Shown: piece after piece, positions 1 through 6,613 of the stretch | Layout: each line of letters begins with the position of its first letter | How positions within the stretch are numbered: position 1 is the first letter of the stretch | Source of the DNA: Trueperaceae bacterium | GTDB lineage: Bacteria > Deinococcota > Deinococci > Deinococcales > Trueperaceae | Direction of reading: 5' to 3' | Length of the DNA stretch: 6,826 nucleotides | NCBI GenBank assembly: GCA_007130355.1 | Contig: SLSQ01000278.1 | Coordinates: 1 to 6,826 of the forward strand | The notes under the pieces: generated by a model | What the model saw: only the letters and a program-made list of their open reading frames with translations | Databases searched by the model: none | Told to the model about the DNA's origin: nothing | Translations under genes and position numbers: made by a program

Positions 1-723
1 CGCCCCGTCCGGCGGCACCGTGGCCGCCCCGCGGCGCAGGGCCGCGAACAGGTCCGGGTCGGCGTCGAAGCCGGCCGCACGCGCCTCCGGCCCGTCGACC
101 GCACGCGCGTCGTCGCCTTCGGAGTCGCCGTCGGGATCGGCGTCGGCCGTGCGGAACGCCACCGGGACGCCGTCCTCGAGCTCGATCCGGGCGGGGACGA
201 ACGGCAGCGCCGTCCGATCGACCACCGCGCCGTCCCCTGCGTCGAGCCTGAGCAGGTACGGACCGGAAGCGAGCAGCACGCCTTCCTCGTCGGCCAACGG
301 TCCCGCCGCCAGGCCGGCCGCCGGCCGCCAGCTCCACGCCTCGGCGCCGTCGGGGCCGACGGCACGGACCGCGCCGTCCCCGTCACGCTCCACGACGGGC
401 GGGGCCTCCGCGCCTTCTTCGTCCGCGCCTTCTTCGTCCCGCGCCGGTGCGTCGGGATCGGCGGCCCCTTCGGCCTCCTCCGCCTCCTCCGTCGCCTCCG
501 CCTCCGCCGGGTCGGCCGGTTCGGCCGGGTCGTCCGGTTCGGTCGGTTCGGCCGGTGCGGCGTCCACGTCGGGGGCCGGCGCCTCCGCGCCGGGAGGCGG
601 GGACGGAGGCGGATCGTCCTGAGGCTGCGCGGCGGCGAGCGATCCGAGCAGGAGCCACGCCATCCACAGCAGGGCGGCGAGGGCGGGGCGGAACGGGGCG
701 CGGCGACGGTCGCGGGCGTGCAT
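1..723 (-). CDS. Exported protein with acidic Pro-rich linker, possible PQQ-like propeller (5' part only)
   Basis: Open from an ATG at 723 to the window edge without a stop, giving 241 visible codons; the C-terminus lies outside. Residues 1-32 form a clear Sec signal peptide: an Arg-rich start (MHARDRRRAPFRP), a hydrophobic core (ALAALLWMAWLLLGSL) and an AAA|Q cleavage site, so the product is probably periplasmic or surface-exposed. Residues about 33-107 are low-complexity and rich in Pro, Glu, Asp and Ala, including xEP triplets and a DEEGADEEGA duplication; this is probably a disordered acidic linker. From about 108 a folded region begins (DGAVRAVGPDGAEAWSW, then LLASGPYLLRLDAGDGAVV). This resembles PQQ-type beta-propeller repeats, in which a short strand ending in LDA-DG follows a W-containing strand, but only one or two repeats are visible. 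The ATG is chosen because the signal peptide follows at once and a TACGGT hexamer lies 6 nt upstream with no Shine-Dalgarno. It is transcribed divergently from the ddrA-like gene. Coding and export are likely; the propeller assignment is tentative. Confidence 0.6.
   Translation of the reverse strand, partial: MHARDRRRAPFRPALAALLWMAWLLLGSLAAAQPQDDPPPSPPPGAEAPAPDVDAAPAEPTEPDDPAEPADPAEAEATEEAEEAEGAADPDAPARDEEGADEEGAEAPPVVERDGDGAVRAVGPDGAEAWSWRPAAGLAAGPLADEEGVLLASGPYLLRLDAGDGAVVDRTALPFVPARIELEDGVPVAFRTADADPDGDSEGDDARAVDGPEARAAGFDADPDLFAALRRGAATVPPDGA
410..439 (+). repeat. Perfect tandem duplication of a 15-bp unit
   Basis: The unit GCGCCTTCTTCGTCC occurs twice with no gap. Being a multiple of three, it stays in frame in the leftward gene and encodes DEEGA twice in the acidic linker of the exported protein. 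It was probably produced by replication slippage and would be expected to vary in copy number between strains. Confidence 0.85.
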
Positions 724-729
724 GGGCGT

Positions 730-735
730 ACCGTA
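730..735 (-). promoter_or_regulatory. Putative leaderless -10 element of the exported-protein gene
   Basis: On the minus strand TACGGT fits the TAnnnT core of a -10 hexamer and ends 6 nt before the ATG at 723. No purine-rich ribosome binding site lies between them, so transcription would start at or next to the A of the ATG. No convincing -35 hexamer is visible. Leaderless genes with this spacing are common in Deinococcus; applying that here is inference. Confidence 0.45.
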
Positions 736-786
736 CCGCACGCCGTTCCGGGCGGACGACGCCGCCCCGGAGCGGCGCAGGGCCCG

Positions 787-795
787 TGCTAGACT
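787..795 (+). promoter_or_regulatory. Extended -10 promoter (TGcTAGACT) of the ddrA-like gene, probably leaderless
   Basis: TG at 787-788, one base, then TAGACT at 790-795, four of six matches to TATAAT. The hexamer ends 7 nt before the ATG at 803, placing the expected transcript 5' end on the start codon itself. The spacer CCGCGCC has no Shine-Dalgarno. No -35 hexamer is recognisable at 16-18 bp upstream, as often seen with extended -10 promoters. The Deinococcus RDRM palindrome is not visible between 724 and 802. Confidence 0.6.
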
Positions 796-802
796 CCGCG
801 CC

Positions 803-1591
803 ATGCGCGCGATCTCGTGGCCCCGTCTGGCGGAGCCGTTCCCGGCGGAGGCCGTCCGTTGGCACGCGGCGGCGGCCGATGCCGACGCCGGTCGCGTGCG
901 GTTGGCGCCGCACCTCGCCGCCTCCGCCCTGCGGACACGGCTCGACGAGGCGGCCGGGCCGGACGCCTGGTCGCTGCGCCTGCGGCCGTGGCGGGAGCAC
1001 GGCCTGATCGCCGAACTGACCGTCGGCGAAGCGGTGCGTACGGCGGCGCTCGCGACCGTCCCGACCGGGACGTTCCGGGGAAGGCCCGACGACGACCTCG
1101 AAGAGGCGGCTGCGGTCGACGCCGCCGAGGTGGCGTTCGCCGTGGCCGCCGTCGGCTTCGGCGCCGTTCCGCCGGTCGTCCCCGAGGACGGCGGCTGGGT
1201 CGAGGCGGTGCCGGGGGAGGGGCGCGACGGCTCGGAGCTGCGTCCCCTCCACCTGCCTGCGGCACGGCCGAACTGCGACCGCCCGGCATCCGCGCCCCCG
1301 GAACCGGACCGCGACCCGGGGGCGCCGGCCGAGGGGTCGACGCGAGGCGGCACGGTGCCGGGCGGCGCGGTTCCCGAGGGCGGTACGCGCGCCGCCGGAC
1401 CGGACGACGGTCTGGACGAGGGCCAGCGGGTGATCGTCCGCCTGATCGACCGGCTGCGCGAGGAGGGACTCGGCGCCGAGGCGGCGAAGCGCGTGACCGC
1501 CCACGGCGGCTACGGCAGCACGCCCGACGCACGTCGCGAGTTGTACGCCGACCTGCGCGCCCTGCTCAAGGAACGGAGCGCGGCCGGATGA
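803..1591 (+). CDS. DdrA/Rad52-superfamily-like DNA repair protein, divergent
   Basis: 262 residues. DdrA of Deinococcus radiodurans binds single-stranded 3' ends, protects them from nucleases and belongs to the Rad52 annealing superfamily. The resemblance here is from memory of family sequences: LAEPFPAEAVRW near residues 9-20, RTRLDEAAGPDAWSLRL near 45-60 (family pattern: RLD, a short gap, then a W), a small-residue helix around 102-120 where DdrA has its DALKRCA-QFGIGRYLY segment, and a W at 132. Here that segment reads VDAAEVAFAVAAVGFG, so several family residues are replaced. Residues about 152-205 are a Pro/Gly/Ala-rich linker, and 206-258 form a helical C-terminal piece with AHGGYGSTPDARRELYADL. 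The ATG at 803 is preferred over an in-frame ATG at 722 because the conserved block begins at about residue 6 and a -10 sits 7 nt upstream. The stop overlaps the next start (ATGA), implying co-translation with the phosphoesterase. The main alternative is another Rad52-type protein or an unrelated hypothetical. Confidence 0.65.
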   Translation: MRAISWPRLAEPFPAEAVRWHAAAADADAGRVRLAPHLAASALRTRLDEAAGPDAWSLRLRPWREHGLIAELTVGEAVRTAALATVPTGTFRGRPDDDLEEAAAVDAAEVAFAVAAVGFGAVPPVVPEDGGWVEAVPGEGRDGSELRPLHLPAARPNCDRPASAPPEPDRDPGAPAEGSTRGGTVPGGAVPEGGTRAAGPDDGLDEGQRVIVRLIDRLREEGLGAEAAKRVTAHGGYGSTPDARRELYADLRALLKERSAAG

Positions 1592-2337
1592 TCAAGGTGG
1601 TCGCGGTCGGCGACGTGCACGGCATGTGGGCCGAGCTCTGGCGCGTGCTCAAGGCCTCGGCGGCAGCGACCCCCGGCTACGAGCCGAGCGGCGCGCTCGT
1701 GAGCGGACGCCTTCGGGTCGTCTGCATCGGCGACCTGGTGCACTACAAGGATGCGCGTGCCTACGCCAACGCGGTGGGCGTCGAGCCGTACGACCCGACC
1801 GACCCGGACCACCTACGGCGCGCGGCCCGCGCGCAGATCCGCGAGCTGGTGCGGTTCAAGCGGTTCTGCGACGCGGCCGAGGGGAACGTTCAGGTGATCC
1901 TCGGCAATCACGACGACGCGGCGCTGCGCCACGCGTACGAGCTTTCGACCCGTGGCGGCCTGCGCCACGTCGAGTTCGATCCGGAGCAGGGGGGCGTGCC
2001 GCTCCCCGACGACCTGGCCGAGTGGTTCGCGTCGTTCCCACGCGAGGTGGTCCACCACGGGGTGCAGTTCGCGCACGCTGGACCGACGCCCGGGATGCAG
2101 CAGTTCGACGATTTCTTCTATCACGACCCCGACACGAAGCGATGGTGGTACGAGAAGCCGGAGCTGGTGCGGCAGGCGGGCCATCGCTTCGGGGTCTACG
2201 GCCACACGGTCATGAAGGACGGGGTCTACGTCGACGCCGAGCACCGCTTCGCGATGATCGACGCGCTCGCCCAGAACCAGTTCTTCGAGATGCTGCTCGA
2301 CGATGACCGGCTCGACTACGGCGTGGTGCGCTCCTGA
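1588..2337 (+). CDS. Calcineurin-like metallophosphoesterase (PPP/ApaH-type)
   Basis: 249 residues, cytoplasmic, with no signal peptide. The two-metal phosphoesterase motifs appear in order: GDVHG (residues 8-12, metal ligands D9 and H11), GDLVHYKD (48-55, bridging D49), GNHDD (106-110, N107 and H108), FAHAGP (161-166, H163) and YGHTVM (204-209, H206). This order fits the PPP/diadenosine-tetraphosphatase branch. The usual GDxVDRG motif reads GDLVHYKD, so the phosphate-contacting Arg is absent from its normal place, and substrate specificity (phosphoprotein, nucleotide or other) cannot be called. The ATG overlaps the upstream stop as ATGA, and a GGAG at 1575-1578 lies 9 nt before it; IKVVAVGDVHG directly after the start matches the family N-terminus. 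Tight coupling to the ddrA-like gene suggests shared expression. It ends facing ftsE, with the stop codon inside a shared hairpin. Confidence 0.85.
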   Translation: MIKVVAVGDVHGMWAELWRVLKASAAATPGYEPSGALVSGRLRVVCIGDLVHYKDARAYANAVGVEPYDPTDPDHLRRAARAQIRELVRFKRFCDAAEGNVQVILGNHDDAALRHAYELSTRGGLRHVEFDPEQGGVPLPDDLAEWFASFPREVVHHGVQFAHAGPTPGMQQFDDFFYHDPDTKRWWYEKPELVRQAGHRFGVYGHTVMKDGVYVDAEHRFAMIDALAQNQFFEMLLDDDRLDYGVVRS

Positions 2338-2360
2338 ACCGCGGCGTTCCGGTTCAGAGC
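2330..2360. terminator. Hairpin between convergent genes, possible bidirectional terminator
   Basis: TGAACCG (2335-2341) pairs perfectly with CGGTTCA (2350-2356) around an 8-nt loop. The stem extends outward through GCTC (2330-2333) with GAGC (2357-2360), leaving one bulged C at 2334, for 11 bp in all. The TGA of the phosphoesterase is the first three bases of one arm; the ftsE stop is the mirror-image three bases of the other. Neither side has a T-run, so this is not a classical intrinsic terminator, but its position between two converging stops makes an end-of-transcript role plausible. Confidence 0.5.
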
Positions 2361-3034
2361 GCGTAGCCTCCGGCGTCGTCGTCGCGGACCAGCTCGCCGC
2401 CGCGCAGGACCAGCGTGCGCCGGCGCAGACGGTCGACCAGCTCGCGCGAGTGGGTGGCGATCACGACCGTGGTGCCGCGGATGTTCAGGTCGGAGAGGAG
2501 CTCGAGCACCTCCCAGCTGGTGTCCGGATCGAGGTTCCCGGTCGGTTCGTCGCAGAGCAGCAGCGGCGGGTTCGTCACCATCGCGCGGGCGATCGCGACC
2601 CGTTGCTGCTCGCCGAGCGACAGTTCGATCGGGTACGCCTTGCGCTTGTGCGCCAGGCCGACCTGGCGCAGGACCTGCAGAGCTCGCTGCTGCAGGTCGC
2701 CACGGGTACCGGTCGCCCGCAAGGCGAAGGTCAGGTTCTCCTCGGCCGAGAGCGACGCCAGCAGCCGGTGGTCCTGGAACACCATCCCGATCGCGCGCCG
2801 CAGCAGCGGCAGCTTCCGTTCCGGGAGTCGCGCCAGGTCCTGGCCGTTCACGAGCACGCGCCCCTCGCTCGGGGCGGTTCGGCGCAGCAGCAGCGACAGC
2901 AACGTCGACTTGCCGGCGCCGGAGTGGCCGGTGATGTAGACGAACTCGCCCTTGCGGATCCGCACGTCCACGGTGCGGAGCGCATGCGTGTGCGTCCGCG
3001 GGTAGACCTTGGAGACGTTCTCGAAACGGATCAC
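2354..3034 (-). CDS. ftsE: FtsE, cell-division ABC transporter ATPase
   Basis: 226 residues, the normal FtsE length. FtsE is the cytoplasmic ATPase that pairs with the membrane protein FtsX at the division site and, in many bacteria, controls peptidoglycan hydrolases. Visible motifs: the FtsE-like start IRFENVSKVYP, Walker A GHSGAGKST (36-44), Q-loop Q87 in FQD, signature LSLGEQQR (138-145), Walker B LLLCDE (158-163) followed by PTGNLD, and H-loop H195 in ATHS. The signature has Leu where FtsE usually has the first Gly of LSGGEQQ, while the essential Ser and second Gly remain. The start is GTG at 3034, fixed by an in-frame TGA two codons upstream and by the family N-terminus. No well-spaced Shine-Dalgarno precedes it, but TACGCT lies 5 nt upstream and could be a weak internal -10. 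The gene starts 15 nt after the nucleoside hydrolase stop. No ftsX follows, because a convergent gene is reached 16 nt later. A LolD/MacB-type ATPase is the alternative. Confidence 0.85.
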   Translation of the reverse strand: MIRFENVSKVYPRTHTHALRTVDVRIRKGEFVYITGHSGAGKSTLLSLLLRRTAPSEGRVLVNGQDLARLPERKLPLLRRAIGMVFQDHRLLASLSAEENLTFALRATGTRGDLQQRALQVLRQVGLAHKRKAYPIELSLGEQQRVAIARAMVTNPPLLLCDEPTGNLDPDTSWEVLELLSDLNIRGTTVVIATHSRELVDRLRRRTLVLRGGELVRDDDAGGYAL

Positions 3035-3049
3035 GCCTCAGCGTACCGG

Positions 3050-4012
3050 TCAGCCGACGCCGCTTCCAGGGTCGTCGTCCCGATAGGCGGCGAGGGCGCG
3101 GTGCAACCGCTCGCGTGCCGGTTCCGCGTCGACGCCCACCAGGACGGTCGCGTTCGGTTCGCCGCGCCGGTGCAGGTCGCGCTGGTCGCAGACGGTCGCG
3201 CCCCGGGTGGCCGTGCCGCGCAGCTCGACCGTCACGTGCAGCTGCTCCGACGCGAACAGCTCGGGATCGGTCAGCGCCAGCACCGCGCACGGATCGTGCA
3301 TCGGGGCCTCCGAGCGTCGCGAGGCGCGCCCGTAGCGGTCCTGGAAGAAGGCGAGCAGGTCGGCGCCGAAGCGGCCGACCCGCGTATCGAGCGCGCGCAG
3401 GCGTTCGGTGTCGTCCGGTCCGAGCAGGAACTGATGGGTGAGGTCGAGGCCGGCCATCACGATGCGGGCCCCGCTGCGGAACACGAGGTCGGCCGCCTCG
3501 GGGTCGGCGAGCGCGTTGAACTCGGCGGCGGCGGTGACGTTGCCGAAGGTGCGCGACCCGCCCATCCAGGAGACGCCGCGCAGGCGACGCGGCAGCTTCG
3601 GGTCGAGCAGGAAGGCGAGCGCGACGTTCGTCAGCGGGCCGGTCGCGACCAGCCACAGATCGTCGTGCTCCCGGGCCGCACGCACGATCGCCTGCGCCGC
3701 CGGTTCCGACTCGGCCGCCCCGACCGGTTCCCACGGCTCCGGTCCGTCGAGTCCGCTCTCGCCGTGGATGTCGGGCGCGTGGAGCGGGGGGCCCGAGAGG
3801 GGTGCGGCGGCGCCGGCGTGGACCGGAACCGGCCCGGTCGCCGGGGCGAACAGGTCGTGGACCAGGAGCAGATTGCGGGTGGTCGACGGGAGGCCGACGT
3901 TGCCGCTGACGCTCGACGCGCCGATCAGGTCGCACGTCCGCGCCGCCAGCAGCAGCGCGAACGCGTCGTCGTGCCCGGGGTCGCAGTCGAGCCAGATGCG
4001 CGGTCGACTCAC
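3050..4012 (-). CDS. Inosine-uridine-type nucleoside hydrolase
   Basis: 320 residues, typical for the family. These enzymes hydrolyse the N-glycosidic bond of ribonucleosides to base plus ribose, using a bound calcium ion, in nucleoside salvage. The defining N-terminal cluster LDCDPGHDDA is present (D9, D11 as probable general base, D15, D16), followed by GN at 38-39, ATGPLTN (123-129, T124), MGG at 150-152, GNVTAAAEFN (157-166, with N158, E164 and N166 as ribose contacts) and MHDPCAV (238-244, H239 and the calcium ligand D240). All catalytic positions known for the family are filled, so it should be active. Base preference cannot be read from sequence, and no signal peptide is seen. The GTG start overlaps the gyrA stop as GTGA and lacks a good ribosome binding site, implying translational coupling to gyrA. 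The same frame stays open far upstream inside gyrA, but only because of base composition. Confidence 0.93.
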   Translation of the reverse strand: MSRPRIWLDCDPGHDDAFALLLAARTCDLIGASSVSGNVGLPSTTRNLLLVHDLFAPATGPVPVHAGAAAPLSGPPLHAPDIHGESGLDGPEPWEPVGAAESEPAAQAIVRAAREHDDLWLVATGPLTNVALAFLLDPKLPRRLRGVSWMGGSRTFGNVTAAAEFNALADPEAADLVFRSGARIVMAGLDLTHQFLLGPDDTERLRALDTRVGRFGADLLAFFQDRYGRASRRSEAPMHDPCAVLALTDPELFASEQLHVTVELRGTATRGATVCDQRDLHRRGEPNATVLVGVDAEPARERLHRALAAYRDDDPGSGVG

Positions 4013-6579
4013 GCGGCGTCGTCCGGGTCGTCCCCGTCGGTGGGGTCGTCCGGCGCGGCCGCTGGCTTCGGCGCGCCCGGTGCGGCGTCGCCGGTGCCGT
4101 GGGCACGTTCCGCCGCCTCGGCCTCGACCTCGTGCCCCGCCTCCTCGATCTGCTCCTCCGCCAGCATCACCAGCGCGGCGACGACGTTGTCGTCGGCCCC
4201 GAGGCGCATGATCGTCACGCCCTGCGACGAGCGGCCGTACGAGCTGACCTGCTGGACGTGGGTCCGGATCAGGATGCCGTTCTGCGACAGGACCAGGAGG
4301 TCCTCGTCCCCCGTGACCGGGTTCAGACCGACCAGCGAGCCGGTGCGCGGCGTGACGTTCAGCGTGATCACGCCCATCCCGCCGCGCCCGCGCAGCGGGT
4401 ACTCGCCGAGGGGGGTGCGCTTGCCGTACCCGCGTTCGGAGACGGCCAGCAACTCGGCACGCTCCTTCTCGTCGGGCGCTACGGTCGCGAGGCTCACGAC
4501 CTCGTCCCGGTCCCGCAGGCGCACGCCGATCACGCCCTGGGTGGCGCGTCCGGTGGTGCGGACGGCCGACTCCTCGAAGCGGATCGCCTTGCCGTCGCGG
4601 GTCGCGAGCACGATGTCGTGCTCGCCGCCGGTGACGCGGACCGCGACCAGCTCGTCGCCGTCGACGACGTTCACGGCGATCAGTCCGGAGGCGTTGATGT
4701 TCGCGTACTCCCGGATCGGGGTGCGCTTGATCACGCCCCGCCGGGTGGCGAAGGTGAAGAAGCCGTCGACGTCGAAGTCCGGGATCGACAGCACCGACTG
4801 GACGGTCTCGTCGTCCTCGAGCGGCAGCAGGTTGCGGACGTGGCTGCCGCGGGCGGCGCGCTCGGCGACCGGCAGATCGTAGATCTTCTCGCGGTACACC
4901 CGCCCCCGGTCGGTGAAGAAGAGCAGGTAGTCGTGCGTCGAGCCGACCAGCAGAAGCGTGTTCGTGTCGTCGTCCTTGGCGCGCTGCGCGCTCACGCCGC
5001 GGCCGCCGCGCGCCTGGGCGCGGTAGGAGCTGAGCGCGGTCCGCTTGATGTACCCGCCGCGCGTCAGGGTGACGACCATCGCCTCCTCGGCGATGAGGTC
5101 CTCCTTGCCGATCTCGTCGCTCAGCGCTCCGATCTGCGTACGGCGCCCGTCGCCGAACCGTTCGGCGACGTCGCGCAGTTCGTGCTCGACGACCTTCCAC
5201 AGTTCGGTCTCGTCGCCCAGGATCGTGTTCAGCCGCTCGATCAGGCGCTGAAGCTCGTCGTACTCCTCCTGGATCTTGGCGCGTTCGAGGCCGGTGAGGC
5301 GCTGCAGGCGCATGTCGAGCACCGCCTGAGCTTGGGCCTCGGTGAGGCCGAACCGGTTCATCAGCGCGTCGCGCGCCGTCGGTCCGTCCGGGGCGGCTCG
5401 GATCAGCGCGATCACCTCGTCGAGGTTGTCGAGCGCGATCAGGTACCCCTCGAGCACGTGCGCACGTTCCTGCGCCTTGCGGAGCTCGTAGCGGGTGCGC
5501 CGGGCGACGACGTCGGCTCGGTGGTCGAGGAACAGGCGCATCGTGTCGAGCATCGACAGCAGCCGCGGCGAGCGCCCCACGATCAGCACGTTGTTGATCG
5601 CGAAGGTCGACTGCAGCTGCGTGTACTTGTACAGCTGGTTCAGGACCAGCTCCGGCAGCGTGCCGCGCTTGAGCTCGAAGACGATCCGCATCCCCTGACG
5701 GTCGGACTCGTCGCGGATGTTCGAGATGTCCTCGATCTTCTTGGTACGGACCAGCTGCGCCGCCGTCTGGATCAGACTGGTCTTGTTCACCTGGTACGGG
5801 ATCTCGGTCACGACGATGCGCGGCTTCGGGCTCTTGGCGTCCTCGATCCGGACCTTGCCGCGCACCCGGATCGATCCGCGGCCGGTCTCGTACGCCTGCC
5901 GGATCCCCTCGCGGCCGATGATCCCGCCGGTCGGGAAGTCCGGACCGGTGACGTGCGTCATCAGCTCGTCGAGGGTCAGCTCCCGGTTCCCGATCATCGC
6001 GACCAGGCCGTCCACGATCTCGGTCAGGTTGTGCGGCGCGATGTTCGTCGCCATCCCGACCGCGATGCCCGACGCTCCGTTGACGAGCAGGTTCGGGAAG
6101 GCGCTCGGCAGCACGTCCGGTTCGCTGGTGGTGCCGTCGTAGTTCTCGCGCTCGTCGACCGTCTCCTTCTCGATGTCCACGAGCAGGCTCTCGGCCACGC
6201 GGGTGAGGCGCGCCTCGGTGTAGCGGTAGGCGGCCGCCGGATCGCCGTCGATCGAGCCGAAGTTGCCCTGACCGTCGACCAGCGGATACCGCACGTTCCA
6301 CGGTTGCGCCATTCGGACCATCGCGTCGTAGACGGCGCTGTCGCCGTGGGGGTGGTACTTCTTGATGACCTCCCCGACCACGCCGGCCGACTTCGAGTGC
6401 TTGCGGTTGCTGGCGAGTCCCTCCTGCTGCATGGCGTAGAGGATGCGGCGCTGCACCGGCTTGAGGCCGTCGCGGACGTCGGGAAGCGCCCGGTCCACGA
6501 TGACCGACATGGCGTAGTTGATGAAGCTCGTCTTGATCTCGTCCGTGATCTGGACGGGGACGACCTGTCCTTCGTTCAA
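4009..6579 (-). CDS. gyrA: DNA gyrase subunit A
   Basis: 856 residues. With GyrB it forms the A2B2 gyrase that introduces negative supercoils; GyrA carries the breakage-reunion and DNA-wrapping domains. The catalytic tyrosine is Y120 in AAAYRYTEARL. The quinolone-resistance region HPHGDSAVYD has Ser81 and Asp85 (E. coli S83 and D87), the susceptible residues. The tower and coiled-coil region runs to about 490. The C-terminal pinwheel contains a GyrA box QARGGRG (522-528; canonical QRRGGKG), which separates it from topoisomerase IV ParC, followed by degenerate blade motifs near 677-688, 730-739 and 782-792. Residues 807-856 form an acidic Glu/Asp/Pro/Ala tail that makes the protein longer than Deinococcus or Thermus GyrA. 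There is no intein at the active-site tyrosine. The start is TTG at 6579, supported by a Shine-Dalgarno 6 nt upstream and by NEGQVVPVQITDEIKTSFINYAMSVI matching the family start only from the ITDEIK block onward. It is the first gene of the leftward operon. Confidence 0.98.
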   Translation of the reverse strand: MNEGQVVPVQITDEIKTSFINYAMSVIVDRALPDVRDGLKPVQRRILYAMQQEGLASNRKHSKSAGVVGEVIKKYHPHGDSAVYDAMVRMAQPWNVRYPLVDGQGNFGSIDGDPAAAYRYTEARLTRVAESLLVDIEKETVDERENYDGTTSEPDVLPSAFPNLLVNGASGIAVGMATNIAPHNLTEIVDGLVAMIGNRELTLDELMTHVTGPDFPTGGIIGREGIRQAYETGRGSIRVRGKVRIEDAKSPKPRIVVTEIPYQVNKTSLIQTAAQLVRTKKIEDISNIRDESDRQGMRIVFELKRGTLPELVLNQLYKYTQLQSTFAINNVLIVGRSPRLLSMLDTMRLFLDHRADVVARRTRYELRKAQERAHVLEGYLIALDNLDEVIALIRAAPDGPTARDALMNRFGLTEAQAQAVLDMRLQRLTGLERAKIQEEYDELQRLIERLNTILGDETELWKVVEHELRDVAERFGDGRRTQIGALSDEIGKEDLIAEEAMVVTLTRGGYIKRTALSSYRAQARGGRGVSAQRAKDDDTNTLLLVGSTHDYLLFFTDRGRVYREKIYDLPVAERAARGSHVRNLLPLEDDETVQSVLSIPDFDVDGFFTFATRRGVIKRTPIREYANINASGLIAVNVVDGDELVAVRVTGGEHDIVLATRDGKAIRFEESAVRTTGRATQGVIGVRLRDRDEVVSLATVAPDEKERAELLAVSERGYGKRTPLGEYPLRGRGGMGVITLNVTPRTGSLVGLNPVTGDEDLLVLSQNGILIRTHVQQVSSYGRSSQGVTIMRLGADDNVVAALVMLAEEQIEEAGHEVEAEAAERAHGTGDAAPGAPKPAAAPDDPTDGDDPDDAA

Positions 6580-6585
6580 GGGGGT

Positions 6586-6592
6586 CCCTCCT
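6586..6592 (-). promoter_or_regulatory. Strong Shine-Dalgarno (AGGAGGG) of gyrA
   Basis: AGGAGGG on the minus strand ends 6 nt before the TTG at 6579. This near-perfect anti-16S complement decides the rare TTG start and offsets its weakness. It contrasts with the divergent genes on the left, which have no such site. Confidence 0.85.
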
Positions 6593-6613
6593 CAGCGGCC
6601 CGGGCGTCTTCAG

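Noticed and set aside
20..622. Plus-strand Ser/Ala-rich open frame at the left edge
   Set aside because: It is antisense to the acidic linker of the exported protein; its Ser/Ala runs simply mirror Glu/Asp/Ala/Pro codons.
722..802. N-terminal extension of the ddrA-like gene to an in-frame ATG at 722
   Set aside because: The extension has no family resemblance, overlaps the opposite-strand start, and would place the strong -10 inside the coding region.
724..802. Deinococcus RDRM operator upstream of the ddrA-like gene
   Set aside because: No AT-rich palindrome of the TTATGT/ACATAA type is present; the only palindromic element is the short GTACcGTAC.
2303..4882. A long plus-strand open frame (859 codons) antisense to ftsE, the hydrolase and gyrA
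   Set aside because: It lies opposite three confidently identified genes, has no recognisable domain, and long antisense frames are expected at this GC content.
6240..6345. Quinolone-resistance substitution or intein at the GyrA active site
   Set aside because: Ser81 and Asp85 are the wild-type residues and the sequence runs uninterrupted through Tyr120.
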